Shown piece after piece: positions 28,295-38,660 of a DNA stretch of 64,000 nt. The notes under the pieces were generated by a model. The model saw only the letters and a program-made list of their open reading frames with translations. It was not told where the DNA came from and ran no database searches. The position numbers were made by a program, and so were the translations under genes. Numbering within the stretch: position 1 is the first letter of the stretch; each line of letters starts with the position of its first letter. This DNA comes from Isoetes taiwanensis (taxonomy: Eukaryota; Streptophyta; Lycopodiopsida; Isoetales; Isoetaceae), in the NCBI GenBank assembly GCA_021234155.1, contig JAJEKV010000017.1, positions 1,293,467 through 1,357,466 on the forward strand. Reading direction: 5' to 3'.

Positions 28295-30081
28295 ATATCT
28301 CTAATATATATAATTGTAATATGGAGGATTAGGGGGGCAGCTTAGGGCATTGATATTGTTATTTTTTTTTGCTTAGAGTTGCCAGTGTCAAGTTCTAAAA
28401 TACTAAGTGAGAGAGTGAACGCGTTCGAACTCGGGATGTAATTTGGGAGCAATGGGCATTTTTGGAAACTTCTAGAAGGGTCGGGTTTGAGGTCCCAGCG
28501 GAGGTTAGGAAGGAGCTAAGGTTGTTCAGAAGGAACTGGGGCCATTGTCGAGAGAAAAGACGGAAGGGCCAAAGATAGTATAAAAAGAACGAGGGCGGAG
28601 AAGTCCCGAACCCGGATGGACGGGTTAGGAAGATTGTCAAGCGGAGCGAATGTTAGTGGTTTGGCGAGATTGGAGTTAGAGAGGTGTGCCGGATTTGAGC
28701 GTGGATGGCGAAGCTTTTTGTTTGTGGGCATGTATTTGTGTAATGCTTTTTTGAAAGCGTATCTTTGTAGCCGTGTAATTCAAGCGTGCTCACATCTTGG
28801 ATGAGCGGCTAATTTCATCGCTTTCATCCGCTTGCATTTTTTTCTCTTTGCTTCTCTCGGGTTTCTTTTCCCTGATTTGTGGTTATGAGATCTTTGTTTC
28901 TACGCTGCGATAGACGGCTTTACTTAATTGATGCTTCTTGTCCATCTATGTTGTTTATACCTCTCTATCGCTCGAGAGAAAAATCCAAGCCTCTGTCTTC
29001 AATCGAACCCAGTGTTCACTGCCCGAATACTACAGCATCCTTCAGTAAAAATAATGACACAAAATGTTGTTGTCAATATACTTTATGCCTCTACTTTACG
29101 GAAGTACTTCATCTGCGCTTTTGACACGCGACAAGAATCATAATTAATATGTAAGCGGAGAAATGTTTGGCGCATACAACATACTAATGGAGAACAATTA
29201 CGCTTGGTTGCACAGAGATAATATTATTTGATTCTAAACTAGCTTTCAGTGAGCATAATGTTCTGTAGACTTATAGATGGAAGCTTGCATTAATATTAAA
29301 CCATATCATATGCAGAATTCACTCTGGGAAAAAAAAAAATCAGACAATGGGCAGTGGTTGAAGCTCAGATACGAAAGCAACAAGCGGAAATATTCAACCG
29401 AGGTCTTATACTTAAAAAATTTTGATTGCCGTTGCATTGAACCCACTGTCAGAATTAAGAAAAGGCAATTAAGCAATTGGAAATGGGTCAAGCAAGGCTC
29501 CCATAGAGCAGAACACAAGCTCTGTTTATGCGTTCTTCTGAAGTCTCTTCTTCTCTTGCAAATAGCTAAACTAACAACCAGGTAAACACCGTTAAAAATA
29601 CATTCGCTGCCAATCAAGTAGAACACTTCTTTTGTTTGATGGAATCTGCTTCCTTTCACCAGTCCTAGGGTGATTCCCCGGTTGGCTTTAGAAAAGTCGC
29701 ATACACTGCCACGTATCAAAACAACTCACGGCTACTGCGGGGCGGCAAAGATGAATCATCTAACTAAAGGTAAATACGAGAGAACCCATGCAACCCTTAA
29801 ATAAAGCCATAGCCCGCTCCACAAAACATATTCCTGTCCCTTATGCTATCGCCAGGAGCTCCCAAGAATTGACAAGCAGCCCATTGTCCAGGTAACACTG
29901 CGATCTTCCTCAGACAAAACAGGCACGGTTTCCTTTCCTAAGAGTTCTCAGGTAATTTAATATCTGATTGCATCCTCATGTTTATGTTGAACCGGGGCCA
30001 TGTAGTTCATTCGATTTACTTTCCACAAATTGTCCCTCACATTTATATTTAACCATACTAATCCTTTGTGTGTGGATACAG
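28295..30081. other. Outer half of left arm, no gene recognised
   Basis: Between the arm edge and the first RPA exon. At 28500-28800 the minus strand has a TATA-like box (CTTTTTATACTAT) about 40 bp before a short frame starting MAPVP; it could be an old promoter pointing outward. At 29870-29900 a plus-strand 'DKQPIVQ' before GTAACA resembles the start of the RPA70 N-terminal OB fold but is too short to call. Confidence 0.3.
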
Positions 30082-31173
30082 TCGAGAAGCGGCACAAATC
30101 GGCTGCCGGCAGATCCCCCCTTTGCACCAATCCAATGAGCCCACTGCAGACATCCTTCCACCATCTAACACGCCCATCAATCCGGCTATTCGCACCTTCT
30201 CAACGCCAAACACACCCACCAATACACAGATATGTCCTTTGGCACAACTGCACCCCTATCAAATCAATTGGACTATTAAAGCTAGCGTAACAGACAAAGG
30301 CACATTGCGAACATTCAGCAGACCACCGGAGAGGGCAAAATTTTCACAGCAGTCTCCGCGGATAAGGACGTAGGTTTCCTTTCATCCTTTTTTCAATTAA
30401 GTTTACATAAATCGTATTAAGCTTCCCAACAACATTTGTACATAGGGAACACAAATGCAAGTCACAACGTTCAATGATGCAGCAGAGACATTCTACGACA
30501 TCCTTCAAGTAGGAAATAAAAAAAAAAAGGGCCATAGAAATAAAATTACACTTCACTTTGCTTTTTTTAACTTTTTTTCGTGTCTATTACATCTCCAAAG
30601 GTTCGATCCACCTTGCAAATAAAAGATACTCAAATATTGACAACACACTATGAGATCACATTGAATATTAGTTCCAATATACAAGAGGCCACCAGGAAGA
30701 CGCCAACAGTCCGAAATACCCTTAATCCCATAAGAGTTTATTAAATTAGACCAATTGGGTAGTACATCAATTCAACATCAAAGAGGTATTCCTAAACGAC
30801 TTATATATCACTACAATTACATATATTAACTTCATTACCTCCTTTCAAACATTGCCGATACATTATTCAAGCAAAATTAATAGATTCGATTTGCAGAGGC
30901 TTGGGTATCGATCTTCAGCGAACATGTTTTTGAGCAAATATTTGGTCTTGTGGTGACGGGATGTCCATCATTCAACCAATGGATCAAACGACATATCAAA
31001 AAAAGATTCAAAGAACCGCTATGGGCTCCTCGAATCTTCCATCGCTGCGTGATGCACATTGAGTACATGAACACACGAGACAAAAGATTACAGTTCAAGA
31101 AATCAATCCCATCGATTGGTCACGAGAATGTAAGACTTTACTAGACAAAATAGCAAATTTGAAATCGTGCTAG
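30082..31173 (+). pseudogene. RPA70-like (replication protein A large subunit) partial gene, left arm, unit 1
   Basis: Four exon-like blocks. Exon a (30082-30369): Pro/Thr-rich linker, then 'LHPYQINWTIKASVTDKG', 'LRTFSRP', which is the start of DNA-binding domain A. Exon b (30446-30513): 'MQVTTFNDAAETFYDILQVG', the second half of its OB fold. Exon c (30582-30785): 'VYYISKG', 'HYEITLN' (frameshift between), then 'EFIKLDQLG', the first residues of domain B. Exon d (30872-31173): C-terminal domain C, 'AWVSIFNEQAEQIFG' and 'PIDWSTECKTLLDKI' in the best copy. Domain B proper and the zinc ribbon are absent. RPA70 binds single-stranded DNA in replication and repair. In this copy exon d is frameshifted. 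Confidence 0.82.
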
Positions 31174-31319
31174 ATCTCTCACAAACATGTACCCCATTCC
31201 AATTTCCTTTAATACTACAATAATTTTAGAACCAAAATCATCCCACCTCGCATTCACTTAAATTTCTTGACTTCTAAAATATTATCGGACCAAATCATTG
31301 TGGCGAATGCCGCCATTAA

Positions 31320-31690
31320 ATTCTTGTAAAAAATATATAGATTTCTGATAAAATATAATCACATTAGCTCACCGGCTATATTGGCCATAGTAGTCTTATC
31401 GGGACATTGAGTTATTTTGGTAGAGGTTCGAGCCCCGTATTTCATATATATATAAAATCTTAGTGAATAAAAGATAGAGACTTGATATTCCATCAAAACC
31501 TTAAGCGAACACGTATTTCATATTTCAAAATCATAGATGCCCCCGATCATGTTTAAACGAGAGAGGTGCCCGTAGAGGCTCCAACATACGATCTGGGGGG
31601 TATAGGATCGACAAATTCGGCGTTTGTGGTAGTCCGGATGCACCTTATTTAGACAAACCGGTATCATTTTCAACAAACCATTATGACATG
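31320..31690 (+). repeat. tRNA-derived SINE-like repeat, right copy
   Basis: Good pol III boxes: A-box TTAGCTCACCGG (31364-31375) and B-box GGTTCGAGCCC (31435-31445), about 60 bp apart. The body downstream ('GGCTCCAACATACGATCTGG') is shared with 27830-28240. It lies immediately inside the left RPA arm. There is no clear 3' tail. Confidence 0.55.
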
Positions 31691-31852
31691 TGGTTCTCTT
31701 CTATCAAATAAATCGTGTATAAAAAACTATACATATCATGGTTTTTGGATGAATTAATACTAGTTAAATATAGAAGTTTAATTTTGGGAGCCTTGTGACA
31801 ATTATTCACACAGGCTGCCACAGCTAGACTCTGTGAGTTTTGGAATGCTTTT
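31691..31852. other. Spacer and start of module X copy C
   Basis: 31800-31850 is the pre-X/X edge ('CACACAGGCTGCCACAGCTA', 'CTCTGTGAGTTTTGGAATGC') and stops where L1 begins. Confidence 0.5.
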
Positions 31853-32825
31853 TTTTTTTTTTGAAGAACTGTGTCGCAATATATTAAAAGAATGGTAATG
31901 TTACAAAGCAAGTGAGGAGGAAGGAGTGCCCCAAAGAGACAGTGATACCTCGACACTCCACAACAACTGCAACTCTACTGCTGTACAAACTGGCCATCAC
32001 CATCTACCACACCCAAGAAGTCCCGCCAAATGGAAAACTTCCGCTCTACTAATCCCGGGAACACCAAAAAGCTTTGAAATAGCTTGTACCTGAGTCGAGG
32101 AATCAGAGAGGCTGCAGGCTGCTGAATCCCCTGAAAGATCCACAACCGCCGCCGCTTCCAAATCAACCACACCAACCAAGCCACGCACAGATGCAAGGCT
32201 TGCTGCCGTACGAGCGGCCAAGCACCAGGATATACATGAAGCAGCAATTGTTGGCTATTCAATCTCACCTCAAACAGAGCCCGACTCCAATCCGTGCAAC
32301 CCGCAAGTGAGGGTATAAAACCGCATAATGCTCCACGGCCTCACGATGAAGGCCACAACAAGGCAAAGAGGGCTCACACCCGCCTAAAACCGACTCACAA
32401 GGACATTCACCTCGATACAATGCACCACCCGCCACGTATAACCCGAACCTTCGGTGGGGAAGTGAGCTCCATGTCCACGCCCAAACCGAGCGCCATCGGA
32501 GAACCCGAAGTGCGCAGACCACTTGCTCAAGGGGCGAGTGTCATGAATAGCCAACACCCGGTAACAAGACCGCACAAAACAAGAAGATACAACATCCGGA
32601 TGAACCTTCCAAACCTCGCACCACCACATCACCCCGAGGGACTATAGGTATGTGTAGCGGAATACTCCCCGCCACTTGTTCCCGTGATAGCGGCCACATC
32701 CTTCAGCGGTAAAGCGAAGCTCGAAAAGAACTCCCACGAAGCTAGCCGACCATCCCAATACCAATCCTCCAAGGTGAGCACAAGAAGCTCGCCTCCAACG
32801 GCTTCGCGTCAGAGCATGCACATGG
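31853..32825 (-). mobile_element. L1-like LINE 3' fragment inserted in module X
   Basis: Minus-strand copy. A T run (31850-31862) is the tail. The frame 32268 to 31975 reads 'VAWLVWLIWKRRRLWIFQG' and 'FLVFPGLVERKFSIWRDFLG'. Above it (32265-32632) lies the zinc-binding domain in shifted frames ('CCGLHREAVEHYAVLYPHL'), and further ORF2 sequence runs to about 32825, where module X resumes ('CAACAATTTTTCTTTTTCCG'). Copy B (22707-22745) shows the empty site. Confidence 0.85.
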
Positions 32826-34574
32826 CTTTTTTTCGACAACAATTTTTCTTTTTCCGCAAAAATGGTTGATTGATTTTCATTTTGACTCCCTACTCCTCTC
32901 TTTGATCTCCAACTGCGGCATGGAGAAGCCCGTGATATCGATAAAATATTGCGTGATAGTCCTCTCGGTCTTGCCTTTATCGGCTGCGAATTTTGTGTAG
33001 GAATATGTTTGAGCTTGGGTCCGGTTGCATGAAGAATGACCATCCTATCAATTTGCCCCCACTTCCCTCCATCGCTAGTTTTCGTTGGCTAGGCTATGAA
33101 GCTATTCTCGCCGTGGTTTTCTCAATCTAGATTCTTTTAGAGCTACGGAGACTATGAACTTGCAACTTTCTCGCTTTCTTTTTCAAGTTTTAAATGCATG
33201 TCCTTCAGTTTCTCAGTACATAGTTTTTGATTGGAGTTCATTATCTCAAGTTTGTTAGTGACCTCTCCTCGCAATTCTTAAAAAGAAGAGAAATAGCTAG
33301 ATGCTGATGCATGGATATTTACTGCCTTATAGTCGTAGCTTCCTTTCACTTCTTGAGATCAACTTGCATTATTTACAAAGGTCTGAGATGGAGGAAACTT
33401 GGGTCTCTTTCTCAGCCAGGTCCGAATGATCTGATATTGAACCAGTTTCTCAGGATGATGGGCCTAAGTCAGTTGTTGCCATTGTGTACATGAGGTAGTG
33501 TCGAGAAGTAATGGAATGTTTAAGGATGAGCGTTCCCCAAGGGCATTGTAATATATTATATTATGTCTGCTCTCTCTCTTGCAGCATATTTTGTGTGTTT
33601 TCTGGAAACGAGTTACTTTTGTTCAGAGATTTGGAAGACTTGCTCCTTGAGTTTAATTTTGGTTCAAAACCTGCCTATTCCACCATGGGTTGTAACAATG
33701 AGGATTCTCATTCTGAGAGGGTCGAATGATTACATATGTTAAATGGGGGTAGCCACACACCTGCGTACTACCCACTAAACAAATAATGTGTTAACGCACT
33801 GTGGGTCGCCCTTGCAACTGTGCATGAAGCTGGAGAACATGTTAGAATTGGTGAGGTGGCAATGAAGGATTAACTCACATGAAGCTTTACATTTTGCCAA
33901 ACCTAAGTTTATATGATTGCATATCATAAGTGTGGTTGGCGCTTTGTATACTGCTAAGGTACGCAAAGGAATTTCCATTCTGTTTCATGCTTGCAGCTAT
34001 TGTAGGAGGAATACCTAGGAATAATATAATGATTGTTAAGCTGTATATGCTCCTTCAAGGTATTGAAAGCTTTTGATGAACTTCTGCAGATAGTTAGCAT
34101 CTTATTGTAAAAGCGATGTATTGTTTTACAAAGACTGCTTAGTTAATATATTTTCTATACATATCTTTGTAGCTTTGCCTTGGACAAATATGCAAGGCTT
34201 TTGTACTTGGATTAGTTTTCGTGTTCTTAAATTCATTATGCGTTATTATATGGTTATGGTATAAGCTCTCGGAAAAAAAACAACAAGTTAGTAGTGAAGG
34301 CTCTAGGATGCATGCCATGTTATGAAGGTGGAAAGCTATAATTGAGCATTATTGTTTATGTAAATTAATTGCAAAAAAATTAAGTGTGTACCCCCCGTCC
34401 AAAAATGGCAAACTTGCAAATTCTGTGCACCAAAGTAGCATTTCCATTTTGCACCTAACTAGAAGAAAACCCCTATGTTTTAACGCTTTTTTTATGCATT
34501 TTTGAGCGAAAATAATAATAATATATTATAATTTAATAAGGGCATTACAAAGTTGATTTGATACACGTCGTGAA
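32826..34574. repeat. Module X, copy C (after L1)
   Basis: Closely matches 18965-20640, including the plus-strand stretch near 33311-33500, the conserved 'GTAGCCACACACCTGCGTAC' (about 33750) and the non-coding right part. The minus-strand coiled-coil frame is interrupted. Confidence 0.65.
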
Positions 34575-34852
34575 TTGATAGGGTCAAATGAAATGCATAA
34601 CACATGTATAACGCTAGAACAACATTGAAAGGCATTACAAGGTTGTAATACATTTCAAAAGTTTTTTAATAGACGTCGGTTTCACATTTTAAAACAAGTT
34701 TCAAAAAGAAACACACTTCTCCATTTATAGATGGACTCTCCTTTCATTTGTACATCTGCTTATACCCATAATTGCCAAAATAAATGATCACTAAGCATGC
34801 TAATAAAACATCACATACCTATAGTGACATATGATGGCCTTTGATGCCTAAA
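34575..34852. repeat. Block P, copy 3
   Basis: Same block as 20884-21158 ('GAAATGCATAACACATGTAT' to 'GATGGCCTTTGATGCC'). Confidence 0.75.
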
Positions 34853-35065
34853 TTGTATTGAATTGAATGTTTTCTAATCGTCCACGGAGACCAATTAGTC
34901 TATGGGACTCCAAACCCTGCATACGCTGCTCTTCTAAATTTGATGAATGAAGTTAAAATTGCCAGATTTGAAGGAATGAACTAGGATTTTCTTTGCAAAA
35001 AAATACAGGGATTCCCATGAATTTTCATCATACACAATTATTCACACAAAATGCCATAGCAGGAC
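34853..35065 (-). mobile_element. LINE 3' end with (TTCAA)n tail, then pre-X sequence
   Basis: TTGTATTGAATTGAATG (34853-34870) followed by 'TAATCGTCCACGGAGACC' and 'AATTAGTCTATGGGAC'. Paralogous to those at 21159 and 22490. The pre-X segment follows but module X is absent after 35065. Confidence 0.7.
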
Positions 35066-35905
35066 TCAGAAAATTAAAAGGGGGGGTTCTTGAAAGCAAA
35101 TCATATTTTTTTGAAATAGTTTTTTCCAGCCTTTACATTTGTAGAAAGCACTGAAGAGGATGAACCTAACATTTTCTAGCATTTTGAAGATGGCCCATAA
35201 TAATCTAATACAAGATTGAAACATCATATTTTACTAGAGCACATCCATGCACCGCTCGCTCTCATCAGTTTCTGATCATCCAAGTGTCAAGTATTTCTAA
35301 AAGCATCGTCTTGGTTTTCTTCCAACACAAAGTTGCTTCAATTCTCTGGTTTTGTGCAAAAAAATGTTGGGTTTCTTCAACCTGAGCTTTCTTCTTCAAA
35401 ACAGATCGCCGCTGCAATAATTTTCCAAATTACAACCTGTTCAGAGATCATAAAGCAATATGCATGTCTCATTTGATAAAGGTGCTTGAATCAAAACCGA
35501 ATCAGGACCAAGAATGTGCCGCATCGGCATTGACGAGTGAAGGAGCGTGATTAATACAATGTGGCTATCACTATGGCGACCGAAAGCGCAGGAGTTCGGA
35601 TGACTTTCTTCGCAGTGGATGGTCGAATGGTGCTGTAACATCATATCACGACAACTTACGACAAGCATATCACCTACTAACTTCACATAATGCAGAGAAA
35701 ACTTTGATCTCAGCATTAAATAGAGAGATTCCTAATCTCATCCGTTGCATTAACATATCCCAACAATATCTAGTCAGCCCACCTCTCCCAGGGTTTACCC
35801 TCTGGGCAATCCAAAAAACAATAAATTAAGGGTTACTCCAATTATATGAATTTGGAGCCCCAACTAAAAGAAAGAATATAGGTTGTTGGTTAATGTGACC
35901 TGGCC
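35066..35905. other. Unassigned sequence
   Basis: Possible worn coding on either strand (minus: 'AQVEETQHFFAQNQRIEATL' near 35330; plus in unit 2: 'NAENFDLKALNRRFL'), no family recognised. Confidence 0.3.
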
Positions 35906-35976
35906 AAGGCTTATCATCGGGACTAAAAAACCCGAACCATTTTGGGTTTCAGTGGAAAACCCTAGTGATAAGCCTT
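35906..35976. repeat. 71-bp hairpin with 11-bp perfect ends
   Basis: AAGGCTTATCA (35906-35916) pairs with TGATAAGCCTT (35966-35976), and inner CCCGAACCATTTTGGGTT forms a second small stem. Present in unit 2 at about 60953-61022 with the ends conserved. Possible tiny MITE or structured RNA; no target duplication is seen. Confidence 0.6.
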
Positions 35977-36057
35977 CGCTAAGGAGCTTCCACATAGGCT
36001 TAGTTTCAACTCATGTAATTTCAATCCCTAGATGGGCCCAAAATCAAAGTCTAAAGA

Positions 36058-36410
36058 CTATCGAAACTCGCTACACTCAGACGGATAGTCAACTTGTTGC
36101 TCTAACATGGAAAGCTGCAAAATCCTCGATAGCTCCTCTGTTAGAAGCTGGGCATAAGCCCCTACCTGATCATAATTGAGCGAAGGCTGAGATATACAGG
36201 AAGTGGCTTGACATTGGATTTGTATCAGCTGCCATTCTACTGTGAAGAAAAGAGGTTGATGATTGGAATCCGCCTCCTCATCCCTACTATATGTTCCCAC
36301 TTGTACATGAGTTAGAAGATGTAAATCCCGCTTGTCCACGAGCATATAATCCACTACGCTAGATTCCCCACCCTGATTCTCTTGTCAGTAGGTGTAGTAG
36401 GAGGAGATGG
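36058..36410 (-). pseudogene. LINE endonuclease C-terminal fragment
   Basis: Minus strand: 'NQGGESSVVDYMLVDKRDLH', 'LTHVQVGTYSRDEEADSNHQ', 'PLFFTVEW'. This is the end of a LINE endonuclease: S-x-x-D-Y and S-D-H-x-P-(L/V), with Ser-Asn-His here, so the catalytic Asp is changed. The frame continues with Gln-rich nonsense. Confidence 0.7.
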
Positions 36411-36635
36411 CCGATTACTATTTACTTGAATCATCTTCTTAAGTTTACCAAGTCGCTTGCTAATTTACCGACCGAAAGCCACTCAAGCCAGCCAGTTACA
36501 AGACACTTGAAGCATTTTCTTCAGTTTATAAGCATTAAGCATTACCAGAAATGGAGCCCCGCATTACATTAGAGCAAATTGTTAAATGAATTCACGTTCT
36601 TAAAATCACATAATTAAGAGCATTTAACCACATTT
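36411..36635. other. Unassigned flank of the polypyrimidine tract
   Basis: No gene or repeat recognised. Confidence 0.3.
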
Positions 36636-37866
36636 CCATTTTCCCTTCTTTTTTTCCTTTTCGTTTTGCATTTTCCATGGTTTTCTTTAATTTTCCCTTT
36701 TCCATTTTTTGCATTTACCTTTTTTTTTCTACTGTTCCATTTCTACCATCTCCCTTTTCCCTTTTTGTTTTCCCCTTCACCATTTTTATTTTTCTAATTT
36801 TGCATTGCCTTTTCTCCCATTTTTGTTTGCCCTTTCCAATCTCCTTTTTTCATTTTCACCCTTTCTCCATCACTTTTTTTTCCTTTTTTTCTTCCTTTTC
36901 CATTTTTCTATTCTCTAATTTTCCCTTTTTCTATTTTTCTCTTCCTTTTTTTCCCCTCCCCTCCCTCTTCTATTTTCTTATTTTACCCTTATTTTCCCCT
37001 CATTCCCTTTTTTCTCCTCCCCGTATCCCTTCCCCTTTTCCTTTTACATTTTTTCTCTTTTCTTTTTCTCCCCTTCCCGCTCCTCCCCTTCCATTCGCTT
37101 CGGCTTCCCTTTGCCCTTTCCTTTTCGATGGCCTTTTTCCCTTCCCTTTTCTCATGTCCAGCCCCTTTCTCTCTTTCACTTTTCTCGTACAATTTTTCCT
37201 CCCATTTTCCCTCCCCCTCCCTTTTCAGTTTATTTTTCTCTTTCCCTTTTCCCATATCCTTTTCCCCACATCTTTTTCTTCTTCTTTTTTCAGTTCCTTT
37301 TTTTCCTTCCCTTTATTTTCATTTTTTCCTTCCCTTTCCTCCTCCTTTATTCTTTTCCCTTTCATTTTTTCCATACCTTCCCTTTTCCCTTTCCTCGCGA
37401 CTTGCCCATTTCCTTCTTTTTCCCTTTCGTTTCCCTCCTTCCTCTTCCGTTTTCTCAGGTGCCTTTTTTCCTTCCTTCCCCTCTTCCCCTCCCTTTTTCT
37501 CTTCCATTTTTCCCTTAATTTTTTGCCTTTTTTCCCACCTTTTTCCTCTTCCCCTTTCCCAATGTCCCTTTTCCCAAAATATCTTCCTTCCTTCCTTCCT
37601 TCCTTCTCCTCCTCTTTTCCCTTCCCTTCTCTCTACCCTTTTTCTCTTCCCTTTTTTCCCTTTCTTTTTACTTCTGTCCTCACCATTTCCCTCTTCTTCT
37701 TTCAGAGTATCTTTTTTTTCCTTCCTTTTTCTCAATTTCTTTTCCTTTCCCCTTTTTCCGTGCTCTTTTCCCTTTTCCTTCTTCCGTTTTAGCCGTGCCT
37801 TTTTTTCTTTCACTTTGCCCCTTTCTTTTAGTTTTACTTTTAGTTTTTTTTTTTTTTCTTTTTTAA
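36636..37866 (+). repeat. 1.2-kb polypyrimidine tract (C/T on plus strand)
   Basis: Almost pure C and T in irregular (TTTTCCC)/(CCTT) words, with a perfect CCTT run near 37586-37606. Long Phe/Pro/Ser/Leu frames over it are compositional artefacts. It ends in a T run next to a LINE 3' end. Such mirror-rich homopyrimidine DNA can form triplex (H-DNA). Confidence 0.9.
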
Positions 37867-37989
37867 GCAATATCTCTAGGTGGCTGCAAATGCGCCCCTA
37901 GCTAGACATGATTGATGTATATTTGGTCCCATAGACCAAAAGCGGTCTCGAGAGCGTTAATATAATCTTTCTTTCTTTCCTCCCTATTC
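37867..37989 (+). mobile_element. LINE 3' end, plus strand, (CTTT)n tail
   Basis: 'GGTCCCATAGACC', 'AGCGTTAATATAAT' then CTTTCTTTCTTTCC. It is the same 3' motif as 8890-8930 but in the opposite orientation, with yet another tail. The polypyrimidine tract lies just upstream. Confidence 0.7.
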
Positions 37990-38504
37990 CTTTTCCCTTT
38001 TCTCTTAAGAGATCGTGAGCATGGCCAATCACGGTGGTGGGAAGTCGTATGCGTTAAATCTCCGGGCCGGATGCAATCGGATGATCTCCACCATCAAATT
38101 AAGGTTTGATTCATGACATCTGCGAAAACTTTATAATATAAGAAGATAAGCAACCACATCAAAAATTTATCCTGGTAATATTAAGCTGAGCAAAAATGGT
38201 GATCAGCAACCATTTGAATAAATATTAAATATTATAACCCCTGATCAGGGTTCGAAAAAAATTTTAAGCCTTAAATCAGACAATTTGCCGCCTATAGATA
38301 AGACGTACTGGCTTTAATATAGAACAAGACTTCTAAGCTATGTTATTTTGTACTGGAATTTTGCGGGCATCTAAAAATCTAAACGGAAATTTTGAATTCC
38401 AAACAGAATTTTAAGGGCTAACTCCCACTTTTTCGATTTTTAGCACTTGATTTAAACTTCAATATTATATGCTTTTTAGCCCTTATTTAAACTAAATATT
38501 ACAG
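37990..38504. other. Spacer before right arm
   Basis: AT-rich; no gene recognised. A short palindrome CCCTGATCAGGG occurs near 38240. Confidence 0.3.
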
Positions 38505-38660
38505 CAAAATTTGTGGGCATTCGGCCACAAGCAATGATTTGGTTGGTCGATAATATTTTAGAAGTCAAGAAATTTAAGTGAATGCGAGTGGGATGATTTT
38601 GGTTCTAAAATTATTGTAGTATTAAAGGAAATTGGAATGGGGTACATGTTTGTGAGAGAT

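Larger units (their letters stand above)
28295..31330 (+). repeat. Inverted-repeat arm, left (unit 1), 3.0 kb
   Basis: Reverse complement of 38505-41538 over its whole length. It starts ATATCTCTAATATATA at its outer edge and ends near AAATTCTTGTA. It includes a GC-richer outer part (28400-28800), a 5'-like region, and the RPA70-like exons. The two arms are separated by about 7.2 kb. No clear target-site duplication flanks the pair. Confidence 0.85.

Noticed and set aside
27870..31670. LTR retrotransposon with the SINE-like repeats as LTRs
   Set aside because: They carry pol III A and B boxes, do not have TG...CA ends, and the space between is the RPA arm that also occurs inverted without them.
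36677..37901. Very long Phe/Pro/Ser-rich frames (up to 371 residues) and Lys/Glu/Arg-rich frames on the other strand, also at 61715-62942
   Set aside because: Open only because a C/T tract rarely forms stop codons; all frames are open at once and composition explains them.
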